The position numbers and the translations under genes were made by a program. From the NCBI GenBank assembly GCA_001939945.1, contig MOEB01000005.1, positions 1-64,000 on the forward strand: DNA of 64,000 nucleotides. The letters run 5' to 3'. This DNA is from Aerophototrophica crusticola. Lineage in GTDB: Bacteria; Pseudomonadota; Alphaproteobacteria; Azospirillales; Azospirillaceae. The notes beneath the pieces were generated by a model that saw only the letters and a program-made list of their open reading frames with translations, did not search any database and was not told the DNA's origin. The number at the start of each line of letters is the position of its first letter. The first letter of the stretch is position 1. Positions 1 to 7,263 of the stretch are shown here, in pieces.

Positions 1-196
1 CCCAGTTGGGGCCCTGCGCCACGCCGCCGGTGCCGGCCGTGTTGCCGGCGGAGGTGCCGGGGCCGGTGGTGGCCATGCTGCCGCTGCCGGTGGTGCTGGT
101 CCCCGCCCCGGTGCCCGTGGCCGAGCCGCCGGACTGGGCAAAGGCGGCGCCGGACAGCGCCAGGGCCGCCGCGGCGGCGAGAAGGGTCGTACGCAT
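1..196 (-). CDS. Secreted Gly/Thr/Ser-rich hypothetical protein (partial, C-terminus outside window)
   Basis: Reverse-strand frame starting ATG at 196 and still open at base 1, so only the first 65 residues are visible. The N-terminus is a clear signal peptide: MRTT, then an Ala/Leu-rich stretch ending SGAAFA before QSGG. The mature part seen is almost entirely Gly, Thr, Ser and Ala with no aromatic residue before the last codon in view (Trp). A GGAGG lies about 8 bases before the ATG, which supports the start. No family is recognised. It is probably an exported, unstructured low-complexity protein. The 70-codon plus-strand frame across the same bases is a shadow without a signal or ribosome binding site. 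Confidence 0.7.
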   Translation of the reverse strand, partial: MRTTLLAAAAALALSGAAFAQSGGSATGTGAGTSTTGSGSMATTGPGTSAGNTAGTGGVAQGPNW

Positions 197-273
197 GGTT
201 GGACCTCCGCTTCGTTGAACCGGCACGCCGTCGGGGGCGCACCAAGGGGTTCAACAGCGAAGGGAGTGGAAAA

Positions 274-1005
274 TCACGCCCGTGGCCCGGCCAACCCGGT
301 GGACAGGTCGCCCAGCCAGGCCTCCAGATCGTCCACCACATGGTGGATATGGTCGCCATGGCCGACGCCGCCCATGTCGGGGCGGCTCCAGTCCGCCTCG
401 CTGCGGACCCAGACGGTGGTCATGCCCAGCGCCGCGGCGGGGACCAGGTTACGGGCGATGTCCTCCACCATCACGGCACGGGAGGGGTCCACCTCGAAGC
501 GCCGCACGAATTCCGCATAGGGGCGCGGGTCGGGCTTGGGCACATAGTCGGCGGCGACGATGTCATAGATGCCGTCGAAGCGCGTGGCGATGCCCAGCCG
601 GGCCAGGATGTTCTCCGCATGGCGGACGGAGCCGTTGGTATAGACCAGCTTGCGCCCGGGAAGGGCAGCCAGGGCCTGGTCCAGGGGTTCCGACGGGCCG
701 ATGGGCGTCACGTCGATGTCGTGGACATATTCCAGGAACGGCACCGGGTCCATGTCGTGTTCCAGCATCAGGCCGCGCAGCGAGGTGCCGTAGGTGCGGA
801 AATAGGCCTTCTGCTTGGCCCGCGCCTCCTCGTAGCTCAGACCGAAGCGCTCGGCGATGAACTCCCCGATCCGGCGGTCCACCTGGGCGAACAGGTTGCA
901 GTGGGCGGGATAGAGGGTGTTGTCCAGGTCGAAGACCCAGGCCTCCACATGGCGGAAGCTGTCGGGGTCGGTGGCCTCGGGGCCGGGCGTGGGGATGTGG
1001 CTCAT
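274..1005 (-). CDS. HAD-superfamily pyrimidine 5'-nucleotidase
   Basis: 243 residues with the HAD motifs in order: DLDNTLYP near residue 27 (nucleophile and acid/base Asp), TNGS near 124, a Lys in KPDP near 156, and VMVEDIARN near 178 with the magnesium-binding acidic residues. This matches the pyrimidine 5'-nucleotidase (SDT1-like) branch of HAD subfamily IA, which removes phosphate from UMP/CMP-type nucleotides in the cytoplasm. The length is normal for the family. It is divergent from the diguanylate cyclase gene, with about 107 bases between starts. No strong ribosome binding site precedes the ATG. Exact substrate is inferred from family resemblance only. Confidence 0.85.
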   Translation of the reverse strand: MSHIPTPGPEATDPDSFRHVEAWVFDLDNTLYPAHCNLFAQVDRRIGEFIAERFGLSYEEARAKQKAYFRTYGTSLRGLMLEHDMDPVPFLEYVHDIDVTPIGPSEPLDQALAALPGRKLVYTNGSVRHAENILARLGIATRFDGIYDIVAADYVPKPDPRPYAEFVRRFEVDPSRAVMVEDIARNLVPAAALGMTTVWVRSEADWSRPDMGGVGHGDHIHHVVDDLEAWLGDLSTGLAGPRA

Positions 1006-1112
1006 GGGCTAAGGATGGGGCGTCGGGCCGCAACGGGCAAGGTCGCTGGACGACAGGCGACAAGCAGGATAGGACTTTGGGGTTAACCACAACCCATTGG
1101 AAGCCTTCTCCC

Positions 1113-2768
1113 GTGACGGCAGCCCCCCTTCCCCCGGATGCGGACACCGGGCCCGGCCTGATGTCGGTGATGGCCGGCTGGCCCGGCCCCGCCTTGTGGC
1201 TGGACGCGGGCGGCCGCGTGTTGCAGGCCAACACGGACGCGCAAGGCCTGGCCCCCGGCTATGATGGCTGGCGGGAGGAGCTGGGCCGCTGGGTCGCCAG
1301 CGGCGGCCCGTTGGTGGAGGCCACCCATTCCGTGCTGCTGGAACCCCAGTGGGAAGCACCGGTGGTGGAGTTCACCGCCGTGCCCCTGGCCGACGGCGGG
1401 GTGCTGTGCCTGGGGCGCAACGTCACGCTGGAACGGCGCCTGCGCAACGTGCTGGCCGAGTCGCGCCAGCGCTACAAGGACTTGGTGGAGATTTCCAGCG
1501 ACTTCGCCTGGGAGGTGGGGCCGGACGGGCTGTTCGCCTTCGTCTCCCCCGGCGGGGCCATCGGCTATGCGGCGGAGGAGCTGGTGGGCAGCGACCCCAA
1601 GGCCCTGGTCCTGGCGGAGTTCGGGGATGAGGCCCTGCCCTTCGACACCCCCGTGCCCATCGAGCGGACGGAGGTCTGGCTGAAGGCCAAGGACGGCACC
1701 GCCGCCTGCCTGATCAGCAGTGCGGTCCCCCTGCTGGGGCCGGGCGGTGAGTGGCGGGGGGCCCGCGGCGCCTGCCGCAACATCACCGAGGCGCGGGTGA
1801 AGGGCATGGAGCTGGCCCGCATCCGGCTGCGGGAGAAGTACCTGGGCTATATCGTCAGCTCCACCCGCGACGACGTGGACCCGTCCCGCACGCTGGAGAT
1901 CGCGGCCGGCGTGGCGGTGAACGCCACGGGGGCCCTGGGGGTGCGCCTGCATGCCCAGGCCGGCGACGCCTTCCCCCTGGCCGCGTCGCAGGGGGAGCTG
2001 GAGGGCAAGGCGGCTGATGTGGCCGACGCGCTGCTGCCCCAGGCCGCCGCCAGCGAGGGGCCGGTGTCGGCAGTGGCGGGCGACATGGCCCTGCTGGCCT
2101 GCCGCACCCTGTTCCGGCACGAGGTGAACGGCGCCCTGCTGGTCTGGCGGGCGGCGGACAAGCCCTGGGTGGGCGAGGATCTGGAGATGGTGCAGGCCAT
2201 CGCCGACCATGTGGGCGTCACCGTGGCCCAGGCCCGCTACCAGGAGCGGCTGAAGACCCTGTCGGAACGGGACGGCCTGACCGGCCTGTACAATCGCCGC
2301 ACCTTCTTCGAGAAGCTGGAGGTGCGGCTGTCCAAGCAGGTGGGCGGCGGCTCGGCGCTGCTGTATTTCGACCTGGACAACTTCAAGGCGGTGAACGACA
2401 AGCTCGGCCATACGGCGGGGGACGACGTGCTGAAGGCCGTCGGTTCCCTGCTGACCCGGCTGGCCCGGCCCGGCGACCTGCCCGGCCGGCTGGGCGGGGA
2501 CGAGTTCGTGCTGTGGATCGAGCGGGTGGACGAGGCACAGGCCCTGGCCGTGGCCGACCGGCTGCTACGGGAGGCGGCGGAGTTCCTGCGGCCCCTGTCC
2601 GCCTCCCCCGACAAGCCCCTGGGCGTGTCGGTGGGCGTGGCGGTGCATGGCGGCGGCTCGGGTGAGCCGGTGAAGGGGTTGGTGGACCGCGGCGACCACG
2701 CCATGTACGCGGCCAAGCGCATGGGCAAGGGCCACCGGTCCCTGGCCCCCGCCTTCGGGGCCGAGTAG
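1113..2768 (+). CDS. PAS-GAF-GGDEF diguanylate cyclase
   Basis: Makes cyclic di-GMP from two GTP. From this start (551 residues) a PAS-like region lies at about 115-225, a GAF-like region at about 240-375 and the GGDEF domain from the DGLTGLYNRR motif at about 387 to the C-terminus. The active-site motif is an intact GGDEF at 461-465. An RPGD lies five residues upstream (452-455), matching the RxxD inhibitory I-site, so product inhibition is likely. No membrane segment is visible, so it should be a cytoplasmic sensor-cyclase. The start is uncertain: GTG 1113 has a weak GGAAG, TTG 1077 is in frame upstream and ATG 1161 downstream. It ends 19 bases before the DUF2336 gene, so the two are probably cotranscribed. 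Confidence 0.85.
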   Translation: MTAAPLPPDADTGPGLMSVMAGWPGPALWLDAGGRVLQANTDAQGLAPGYDGWREELGRWVASGGPLVEATHSVLLEPQWEAPVVEFTAVPLADGGVLCLGRNVTLERRLRNVLAESRQRYKDLVEISSDFAWEVGPDGLFAFVSPGGAIGYAAEELVGSDPKALVLAEFGDEALPFDTPVPIERTEVWLKAKDGTAACLISSAVPLLGPGGEWRGARGACRNITEARVKGMELARIRLREKYLGYIVSSTRDDVDPSRTLEIAAGVAVNATGALGVRLHAQAGDAFPLAASQGELEGKAADVADALLPQAAASEGPVSAVAGDMALLACRTLFRHEVNGALLVWRAADKPWVGEDLEMVQAIADHVGVTVAQARYQERLKTLSERDGLTGLYNRRTFFEKLEVRLSKQVGGGSALLYFDLDNFKAVNDKLGHTAGDDVLKAVGSLLTRLARPGDLPGRLGGDEFVLWIERVDEAQALAVADRLLREAAEFLRPLSASPDKPLGVSVGVAVHGGGSGEPVKGLVDRGDHAMYAAKRMGKGHRSLAPAFGAE

Positions 2769-2787
2769 AAGACGGGATCAGGGCATC

Positions 2788-4041
2788 ATGGGTTTCGGGA
2801 TCGATTACGACACGGCCAAGAAGCTGGCGGCCAGCGAGGACGCGGCGGAACGGCGCTTCATCGCGTCCCGCGACGACACGCGGCCGGAGATCCTGTTCTA
2901 CCTGGCCAACGACCAGAGCGCGGAGGTGCGGCGGGAGATCGCCCGCAACAACGCCACCCCGCGCCAAGCCGACATGCTGCTGGTCCAGGACCCGGACGAG
3001 GGCGTTCGCACCGGCCTGGCCGGCAAGATCGCCGCCCTGGTGCCGTCCCTGGGCGCCGACAAGGTGGGCCAGTTGGAGAAGATGGCCCTGGACATCCTGG
3101 AGGCCCTGGCCAAGGACCAGGCGGGGGCCGTCCGCCAGGTGCTGGCGGAGACGCTGAAGGACACGCCCAACGCCCCGCCGCACATCGTGCAGCAACTGGC
3201 CCGGGACCTGGAGCTGTCGGTCAGCGCCCCGGTGCTGCGGCACAGCCCGCTGCTGACCGATGACGACCTGCTGTCCATCATCGGCAGCCAGCCCCTGGAT
3301 GGGAAGCTGGTGGCCATCGCCGAGCGGGCGGGGGTTTCCCATTCCGTCTCCGACGCCGTGGCCCGCACGGGCAGCGAGGCGGCGGTGGCGGCCCTGCTGG
3401 GCAACGCCTCCGCCCAGATCCGGGAGGAGACGCTGGACCGGATCATCGACATGGCCCCGCGGCATGAGCCCTGGCACGCCCCCCTGGTGCGGCGGCCCGC
3501 CCTGCCGGCCCAGGCCGCCGCCCGCATCGCCGGCTTCGTCAACGACCAGTTGGTGAAGGTGCTGGAAAGCCGCGCCGACCTGCCCCCGGAGGTGCGCGCC
3601 GCCGTGCGGGACGCCGTGAAGGCCCGCATCCCCGCCGCCGCCCCCCGCCCCGGCGGCGGGATCGAGACGGCGGAGGAGGAGGCGCCCAAGGAGCGGCCCC
3701 TGGACCGGGCGAAGAAGCTGCACGCCGAGGGCAAGCTGGATGAGGAGGCCATCGCCAGCGCCCTGACCCGCGGTGACCGGGGCCTGGTCATGGCGGCATT
3801 GGCCGTGCGCACCGGTTACCCGCTGGACGCGGTGGACAAGATCGTCGGCGGCCAGAGCCCCCGCGGCGTCACCGCCCTGTGCTGGAAGGCCAAGCTGTCC
3901 ATGCGCTTCTGCCGGCAGGTCCAGCTCCGCCTGGCCGGCATCCCCCCCACCGGCGTGCTGAACGCCCGGGAAGGCACCCATTACCCCATGACCGACGCCG
4001 AGATGAAGTGGCAGTTGGAGTTCTTCGGGCTGAAGGGGTGA
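2788..4041 (+). CDS. DUF2336 domain-containing protein
   Basis: 417 residues, soluble and helical throughout. Repeated patterns such as LANDQSAEVRREIARNN and LVQDPDEGVRTGLA near residues 38-80 look like HEAT-type helical repeats, typical of the alphaproteobacterial DUF2336 family. Function is unknown; relatives are often found beside regulators and signalling proteins. It follows the diguanylate cyclase by 19 bases on the same strand, so a role in cyclic di-GMP signalling is possible but is inference only. A charged linker (ETAEEEAPKERP) at about 292-303 separates the helical part from a conserved C-terminal segment. The palindromic element beginning four bases after the stop may end the transcript. 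Confidence 0.8.
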   Translation: MGFGIDYDTAKKLAASEDAAERRFIASRDDTRPEILFYLANDQSAEVRREIARNNATPRQADMLLVQDPDEGVRTGLAGKIAALVPSLGADKVGQLEKMALDILEALAKDQAGAVRQVLAETLKDTPNAPPHIVQQLARDLELSVSAPVLRHSPLLTDDDLLSIIGSQPLDGKLVAIAERAGVSHSVSDAVARTGSEAAVAALLGNASAQIREETLDRIIDMAPRHEPWHAPLVRRPALPAQAAARIAGFVNDQLVKVLESRADLPPEVRAAVRDAVKARIPAAAPRPGGGIETAEEEAPKERPLDRAKKLHAEGKLDEEAIASALTRGDRGLVMAALAVRTGYPLDAVDKIVGGQSPRGVTALCWKAKLSMRFCRQVQLRLAGIPPTGVLNAREGTHYPMTDAEMKWQLEFFGLKG

Positions 4042-4044
4042 TCG

Positions 4045-4146
4045 CGTAGGTCGGATTAGGAGCCGCGAGGCTCCGTAATCCGACGGTCTGCCCGCACCCG
4101 CACCACCCTGTCGGATTACGCGCCATCGGCGCTAATCCGACCTACG
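4045..4146. repeat. Paired palindromic (BIME-like) intergenic element
   Basis: Two hairpins in opposite orientation form one larger palindrome. GTAGGTCGGATTAG at 4046-4059 is the exact reverse complement of CTAATCCGACCTAC at 4132-4145, and GTAATCCGAC at 4075-4084 pairs with GTCGGATTAC at 4110-4119. Each hairpin adds its own inner stem: GGAGCC/GGCTCC with loop GCGA, and GCGCC/GGCGC with loop ATC. The core GTCGGATTA...TAATCCGAC resembles REP-type repeats known from many proteobacterial chromosomes. It sits just after the DUF2336 stop and could serve as terminator or RNA stabiliser. Confidence 0.75.
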
Positions 4147-4207
4147 GCTTTCGGAACCCCCTTCCCCACCCCCTGTTGCCCAGGCGGATCGGCAATGGAG
4201 GAAGGCC

Positions 4208-4444
4208 ATGGCGGAGCAGGCGAAGAAGGAAGACAAGCAGGGCGTGCTGCCCATCGACATCCCGCCGGCCCCGTCGGGCGCCGGGGCGCCGGGGGGTGAC
4301 CCCATGGGCGGCGGGAATGCCGGGACCGGCCGGGCCGGGACGGGCATGGGCGCTTCCCGCGGGACGGGGCAGACCCCGCGCAACCGCACCAACGAGGGAC
4401 CGGGCACCACCAAGACGGTGGGCGAGGATTCAGGACAGGCCTGA
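4208..4444 (+). CDS. Small disordered Gly-rich hydrophilic protein
   Basis: 78 residues with a strong GGAGGAAGG just before the ATG. The N-terminus is charged (AEQAKKEDKQ), followed by a Pro stretch and a long Gly/Thr/Asn/Arg-rich tail. There is no Cys, Trp, Tyr or Phe and no predicted membrane segment, so the chain is expected to be unstructured. It forms its own transcription unit, with a palindromic element before it and a hairpin after it. Composition recalls hydrophilins (stress or desiccation proteins), but no family is recognised. Genes at 9592 and 58016 encode proteins of similar character. Confidence 0.6.
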   Translation: MAEQAKKEDKQGVLPIDIPPAPSGAGAPGGDPMGGGNAGTGRAGTGMGASRGTGQTPRNRTNEGPGTTKTVGEDSGQA

Positions 4445-4460
4445 GGCAGCCCGGAGGCCG

Positions 4461-4498
4461 GATAACGAAACGGCGGCACCATGCCCGGTGCCGCCGTT
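4461..4498 (-). terminator. Hairpin between convergent genes, terminator-like on the minus strand
   Basis: Perfect 12-bp stem, AACGGCGGCACC at 4469-4480 with GGTGCCGCCGTT at 4487-4498, loop ATGCCC. On the minus strand the stem is followed by TTTCGTTATC, a weak U-rich tail, so it may end the gene at 4529-4687. It may also end the plus-strand gene 4208-4444. Confidence 0.55.
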
Positions 4499-4528
4499 GC
4501 AGTGTCTGGTGCGCCTGTCGGCGCGGCC

Positions 4529-4687
4529 TCAACCTTCCCATTCCACCATCACGGCAAAGCCCTGGGACTGGTAGACCATCCAGTGCCGTTCGGGGGCCGG
4601 GGTGTCCGGCGCGGCCAGCGGCGCCGGAAGGGGGGTGGAGACCAGGGACTCGGTGTCGAGCCCGTCGGGGCAGAGGTAGCCATCCAT
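4529..4687 (-). CDS. Small hypothetical protein
   Basis: 52 residues beginning MDGYLCPDGLD and ending VMVEWEG, with the ATG at 4687 about 8 bases after AGGCAGG. The frame stays open upstream to 4870, but those codons give low-complexity Pro/Gly/Arg and I judge them non-coding. The protein is acidic and Pro-rich, with an aromatic C-terminal part (WMVYQSQGFAV). No family is recognised. A hairpin with a U-rich tail lies downstream. The 282 bases between this start and the aceA stop show nothing I can identify. Support is only an open frame, a plausible ribosome binding site and a terminator. Confidence 0.4.
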   Translation of the reverse strand: MDGYLCPDGLDTESLVSTPLPAPLAAPDTPAPERHWMVYQSQGFAVMVEWEG

Positions 4688-4969
4688 CGGGAACCTGCCT
4701 TCTTCCGTCGGACGCCGCCCATCCAGCGGGTACGGCTGTCCGGTGGAGAGAGAACCCGGCGATGGGGCGGCCGGACGGAACGGCGATCCTGCGCGCCGCA
4801 CCTGCCCTTTCGGGCCCGGTCCCCGGGTTTCCGAACCCCCTTCAGCAGGGTCGGGAAGCCTGGGGGTCACCCCATCGCGGGTCGGGTGGGGGGCTGCGTC
4901 CTGCGCGCCGCCCCCCGGTTCCCCGGCCGTTCAGCCAGCCGGGGAAACTGAACGCACCTGACCGTCGGC

Positions 4970-6265
4970 TCAGTGGAACTGGTCGGTCTCGGTGCTGTCC
5001 TTCATGGCCGTCGTGGAGGAAGAGCCGCCGGAGATCGCCAGGCTGACCTGGTCGAAGTAGCCGGTGCCCACCTCACGCTGGTGCTTCACGGCGGTGAAGC
5101 CCTTGTCCACGGCGGCGAACTCACGCTGCTGCATCTCGGAGTAGGCGGCCATGCCGCGCTCCTTGTAGCCCTTCGCCAGCTCGAAGGTGGCCAGGTTCAG
5201 GCTGTGGAAGCCCGCCAGGGTGACGAACTGGTACTTGTAGCCCATGGCGCCCAGCTCGGCCTGGTACTTGGCGATGGTCGCGTCGTCCAGGTTGGCCTTC
5301 CAGTTGAAGGAGGGCGAGCAGTTGTAGGCCAGCATCTTGCCCGGGTAGACCTTGTGCACCGCCTCGGCGAAGCGGCGGGCGTCGTCCAGGTTCGGCTTGG
5401 ACGTCTCCCACCACATCAGGTCGGAGTAGGGGGCGTATTCCAGGGCGCGGGCGATGCAGTAGTCGACGCCGACGCCCTTCTTGATCCGGAAGAAGCCCTC
5501 GGGCGTGCGGTCGTTGCGGTCGATGAAGGGGTGGTCCCGCTCATCGATGTCGCTGGTGATCAGCTGCGCGCTCTCCGCGTCGGTGCGGGCCACCACCAGG
5601 GTGCTGGTGCCGCAGACGTCGGCGGCCAGGCGGGCCGCGTTCAGGGTGCGGATGAACTGCTGGATGGGGATCAGCACCTTGCCGCCCAGGTGGCCGCACT
5701 TCTTCTCGGAGGCCAGCTGGTCCTCGAAGTGCACCGCGGCGGCGCCGGCCTCGATCATGGCCTTCATCAGCTCGAAGGCGTTCAGCGGGCCGCCGAAGCC
5801 GGCCTCCGCGTCGGCGATGATGGGGGCGAACCAGTAGGTGTCACCCTTGCCCTCGGCCGTCTGGATCTGGTCGGCGCGCTGGAAGGCGTTGTTGATGCGC
5901 TTCACCACGGCGGGGACGGAGTTGGCCGGGTACAGGGACTGGTCCGGGTACATCTGGCCCGCCAGGTTGGCGTCGGCCGCCACCTGCCAGCCGGACAGGT
6001 AGATGGCCTCCAGGCCGGCCTTCACGTGTTGCAGGGCCTGGTTGCCGGTGAAGGCGCCCAGCGTGTGCACGTAGGGGCGGGTGTGCAGCAGCTCCCACAG
6101 GCGGCGGGCGCCCATCTCGGCCAGGGTGTACTCGATCTTCACGGAGCCGGACAGCTTGCGCACGTCCTCGGCGGTGAAGTCGCGGCGGATGCCCTCATAA
6201 CGCTTGGCGTGGATCGCCTCACGGTCGGTGGCGCTGAGGGAGATGCCGTTGTCGAGCGGGGCCAT
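4970..6265 (-). CDS. aceA: Isocitrate lyase
   Basis: Cleaves isocitrate to glyoxylate and succinate, the first step of the glyoxylate bypass needed for growth on acetate or fatty acids. The 431 residues match the bacterial enzyme in length. The catalytic signature KKCGH is at 188-192 (active-site Cys190). Substrate-binding segments such as [10 protein letters not shown] (91-100) and NCSPSFNW, and the typical C-terminal TETDQFH, are present. An AAGGAG lies before the ATG. No malate synthase gene is in view. Upstream is a 268-base region shared with the divergent brnTA pair. A ScfR-family regulator gene starts about 1 kb away, and members of that family control glyoxylate or propionate genes elsewhere, so regulation by it is plausible. 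Confidence 0.97.
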   Translation of the reverse strand: MAPLDNGISLSATDREAIHAKRYEGIRRDFTAEDVRKLSGSVKIEYTLAEMGARRLWELLHTRPYVHTLGAFTGNQALQHVKAGLEAIYLSGWQVAADANLAGQMYPDQSLYPANSVPAVVKRINNAFQRADQIQTAEGKGDTYWFAPIIADAEAGFGGPLNAFELMKAMIEAGAAAVHFEDQLASEKKCGHLGGKVLIPIQQFIRTLNAARLAADVCGTSTLVVARTDAESAQLITSDIDERDHPFIDRNDRTPEGFFRIKKGVGVDYCIARALEYAPYSDLMWWETSKPNLDDARRFAEAVHKVYPGKMLAYNCSPSFNWKANLDDATIAKYQAELGAMGYKYQFVTLAGFHSLNLATFELAKGYKERGMAAYSEMQQREFAAVDKGFTAVKHQREVGTGYFDQVSLAISGGSSSTTAMKDSTETDQFH

Positions 6266-6445
6266 GGTGGTAACTCCTTCCCAAAACTCAGTCCGGCGCT
6301 GCTTGGTCGTTTACAACCACCCGGTCGGCGGCGTTTGGTGCAGCGCACACAGGTAGACAATGCGCAAGGCGGGCCCTTGGTTCAACAGGGCACCACCAGA
6401 AAAAGGGTCAGCTTGTCACACGCTGTAATGGCCTTGCTTGTCATG

Positions 6446-6462
6446 CTGTAAAGTTTGTAAAT
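6446..6462 (-). promoter_or_regulatory. Candidate ScfR/RamB-type site upstream of aceA
   Basis: CTGTAAAGTTTGTAAAT contains two closely spaced copies of a TTTGTAAA-like half, about 180 bases upstream of the aceA start. RamB and PccR, members of the ScfR family, bind TTTGCAAA-like repeats, and a ScfR gene lies nearby. The match is partial and the assignment is inference. Confidence 0.3.
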
Positions 6463-6494
6463 TCACCGTTGGGGGAAGATCACAGGGCGGACGA

Positions 6495-6510
6495 TTTTCT
6501 GTACATACAA
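6495..6510 (+). promoter_or_regulatory. Imperfect palindrome at the brnTA promoter
   Basis: TTTTCTGTACATACAA is centred on a perfect TGTACA with 6 of 8 positions symmetric, about 24 bases before the brnT start. BrnA antitoxins repress their own promoter, so this is a reasonable operator candidate, but nothing beyond position and symmetry supports it. Confidence 0.3.
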
Positions 6511-6533
6511 AAAATATGGCCGGAGGGGGCGGC

Positions 6534-6857
6534 ATGGCGTATGAATGGGATGAGGCCAAGCGCCAGGCGAACCTGGCCAAGCACGGCGTGGACTTCGCCT
6601 TGGCAGCGGACCTGGAGTGGAACACGGCGCTGACTGTGCCGGATACCCGCTTCGGCTATGGCGAGGAGCGAAACACGACGTTCGGCTTCATCAGGGACCG
6701 TCTTTACGCCTTGGTCTGGACGCCGCGGGCTGACGGGGTGGTCCGGATCATCAGCCTGAGGAAGGCCAACCGACGGGAGGTCAGGATCTATGGATGGGCA
6801 AACGAGCAAGGACGTCTTGCGGGCACGGATCCAGCAGGCCCTGGAAGCCATCACTGA
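6534..6857 (+). CDS. brnT: BrnT family toxin (ribonuclease)
   Basis: 107 residues. The N-terminal YEWDEAKRQANLAKHGVDF is the BrnT signature, and the conserved RIISLRKANRREVRIY follows near residue 70-85. BrnT is a RelE-like RNase that inhibits translation and is neutralised by BrnA. The start at 6534 is preferred over the in-frame ATG 6516 because GGAGGGGG lies just before it. The reading frame continues about 20 residues past the usual end (WANEQGR...), giving a 68-base overlap with brnA and hence tight translational coupling. The pair sits between aceA and the ScfR regulator. Confidence 0.88.
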   Translation: MAYEWDEAKRQANLAKHGVDFALAADLEWNTALTVPDTRFGYGEERNTTFGFIRDRLYALVWTPRADGVVRIISLRKANRREVRIYGWANEQGRLAGTDPAGPGSHH

Positions 6858-7122
6858 CGAGGAGGAGGCGGCCATCAACGCCGGGATCGTCGCCGACCCC
6901 GACAACCCGGAGCTGACGGAGGAGGACTTCGCCCGCATGCGCCCCCATGCGGAGGTCATGCGGGAGGTCGAGGCCCGCCGCCGCGGCCGCCCCCGGCAGG
7001 ACCAAGTGAAGGAGTCCGTCACCATGCGGGTGGACGCCGACGTGCTGGAGGCTTGGCGCGCCACGGGGCCCGGCTGGCAAAGCCGGATGAACGAGACGCT
7101 GCGCCGCGCCATCGGTCTGTGA
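6790..7122 (+). CDS. brnA: BrnA family antitoxin
   Basis: 110 residues with an acidic N-terminal half (TDEEEAAINAGI, NPELTEEDFARMRP) and a basic hinge (RRRGRPRQ) before the C-terminal ribbon-helix-helix domain. VTMRVDADVLEAW followed by GPGWQSRMNETLRRAI is the BrnA DNA-binding signature. It binds and neutralises BrnT and, with it, represses the operon. GGGAGGTCAGG precedes the ATG. The multi-hairpin element begins 33 bases after the stop. Confidence 0.9.
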   Translation: MDGQTSKDVLRARIQQALEAITDEEEAAINAGIVADPDNPELTEEDFARMRPHAEVMREVEARRRGRPRQDQVKESVTMRVDADVLEAWRATGPGWQSRMNETLRRAIGL

Positions 7123-7154
7123 GCCGATACCGGGTAGCCAGGAAAGGCACCCAA

Positions 7155-7257
7155 GGCCGGCGACCGCCGGCCCGCGGGCCCGTGCCCGCGCAAGCCAAGG
7201 GCGCGGATGCGCCCGCGAGCCTGCCCCGGCCCCCGAGCCGGGGGCGCCTGAGGGAAC
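7155..7257 (+). repeat. Multi-hairpin intergenic element, copy 1 (possible structured RNA)
   Basis: Four hairpins in a row. They are GGCCGGC-GACC-GCCGGCC (7155-7172), CGCGGGC-CCGT-GCCCGCG (7173-7190), an 8-base linker CAAGCCAA, GGGCGC-GGAT-GCGCCC (7199-7214), and CCCCGGC-CCCCGA-GCCGGGG (7224-7243). The tail reads GCGCCTGAGGGAACGTGAAG and runs directly into the scfR start, supplying its GAGGG ribosome binding sequence. A second copy at 27260 keeps the loops GACC, CCGT and GGAT and the AGCCAA linker while stem bases change in compensating pairs. Confidence 0.7.
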
Positions 7258-7263
7258 GTGAAG

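Noticed and set aside
6-218. Open frame of 70 codons on the plus strand
   Set aside because: It lies over a reverse-strand frame with a clear signal peptide and ribosome binding site; the plus-strand product is low complexity.
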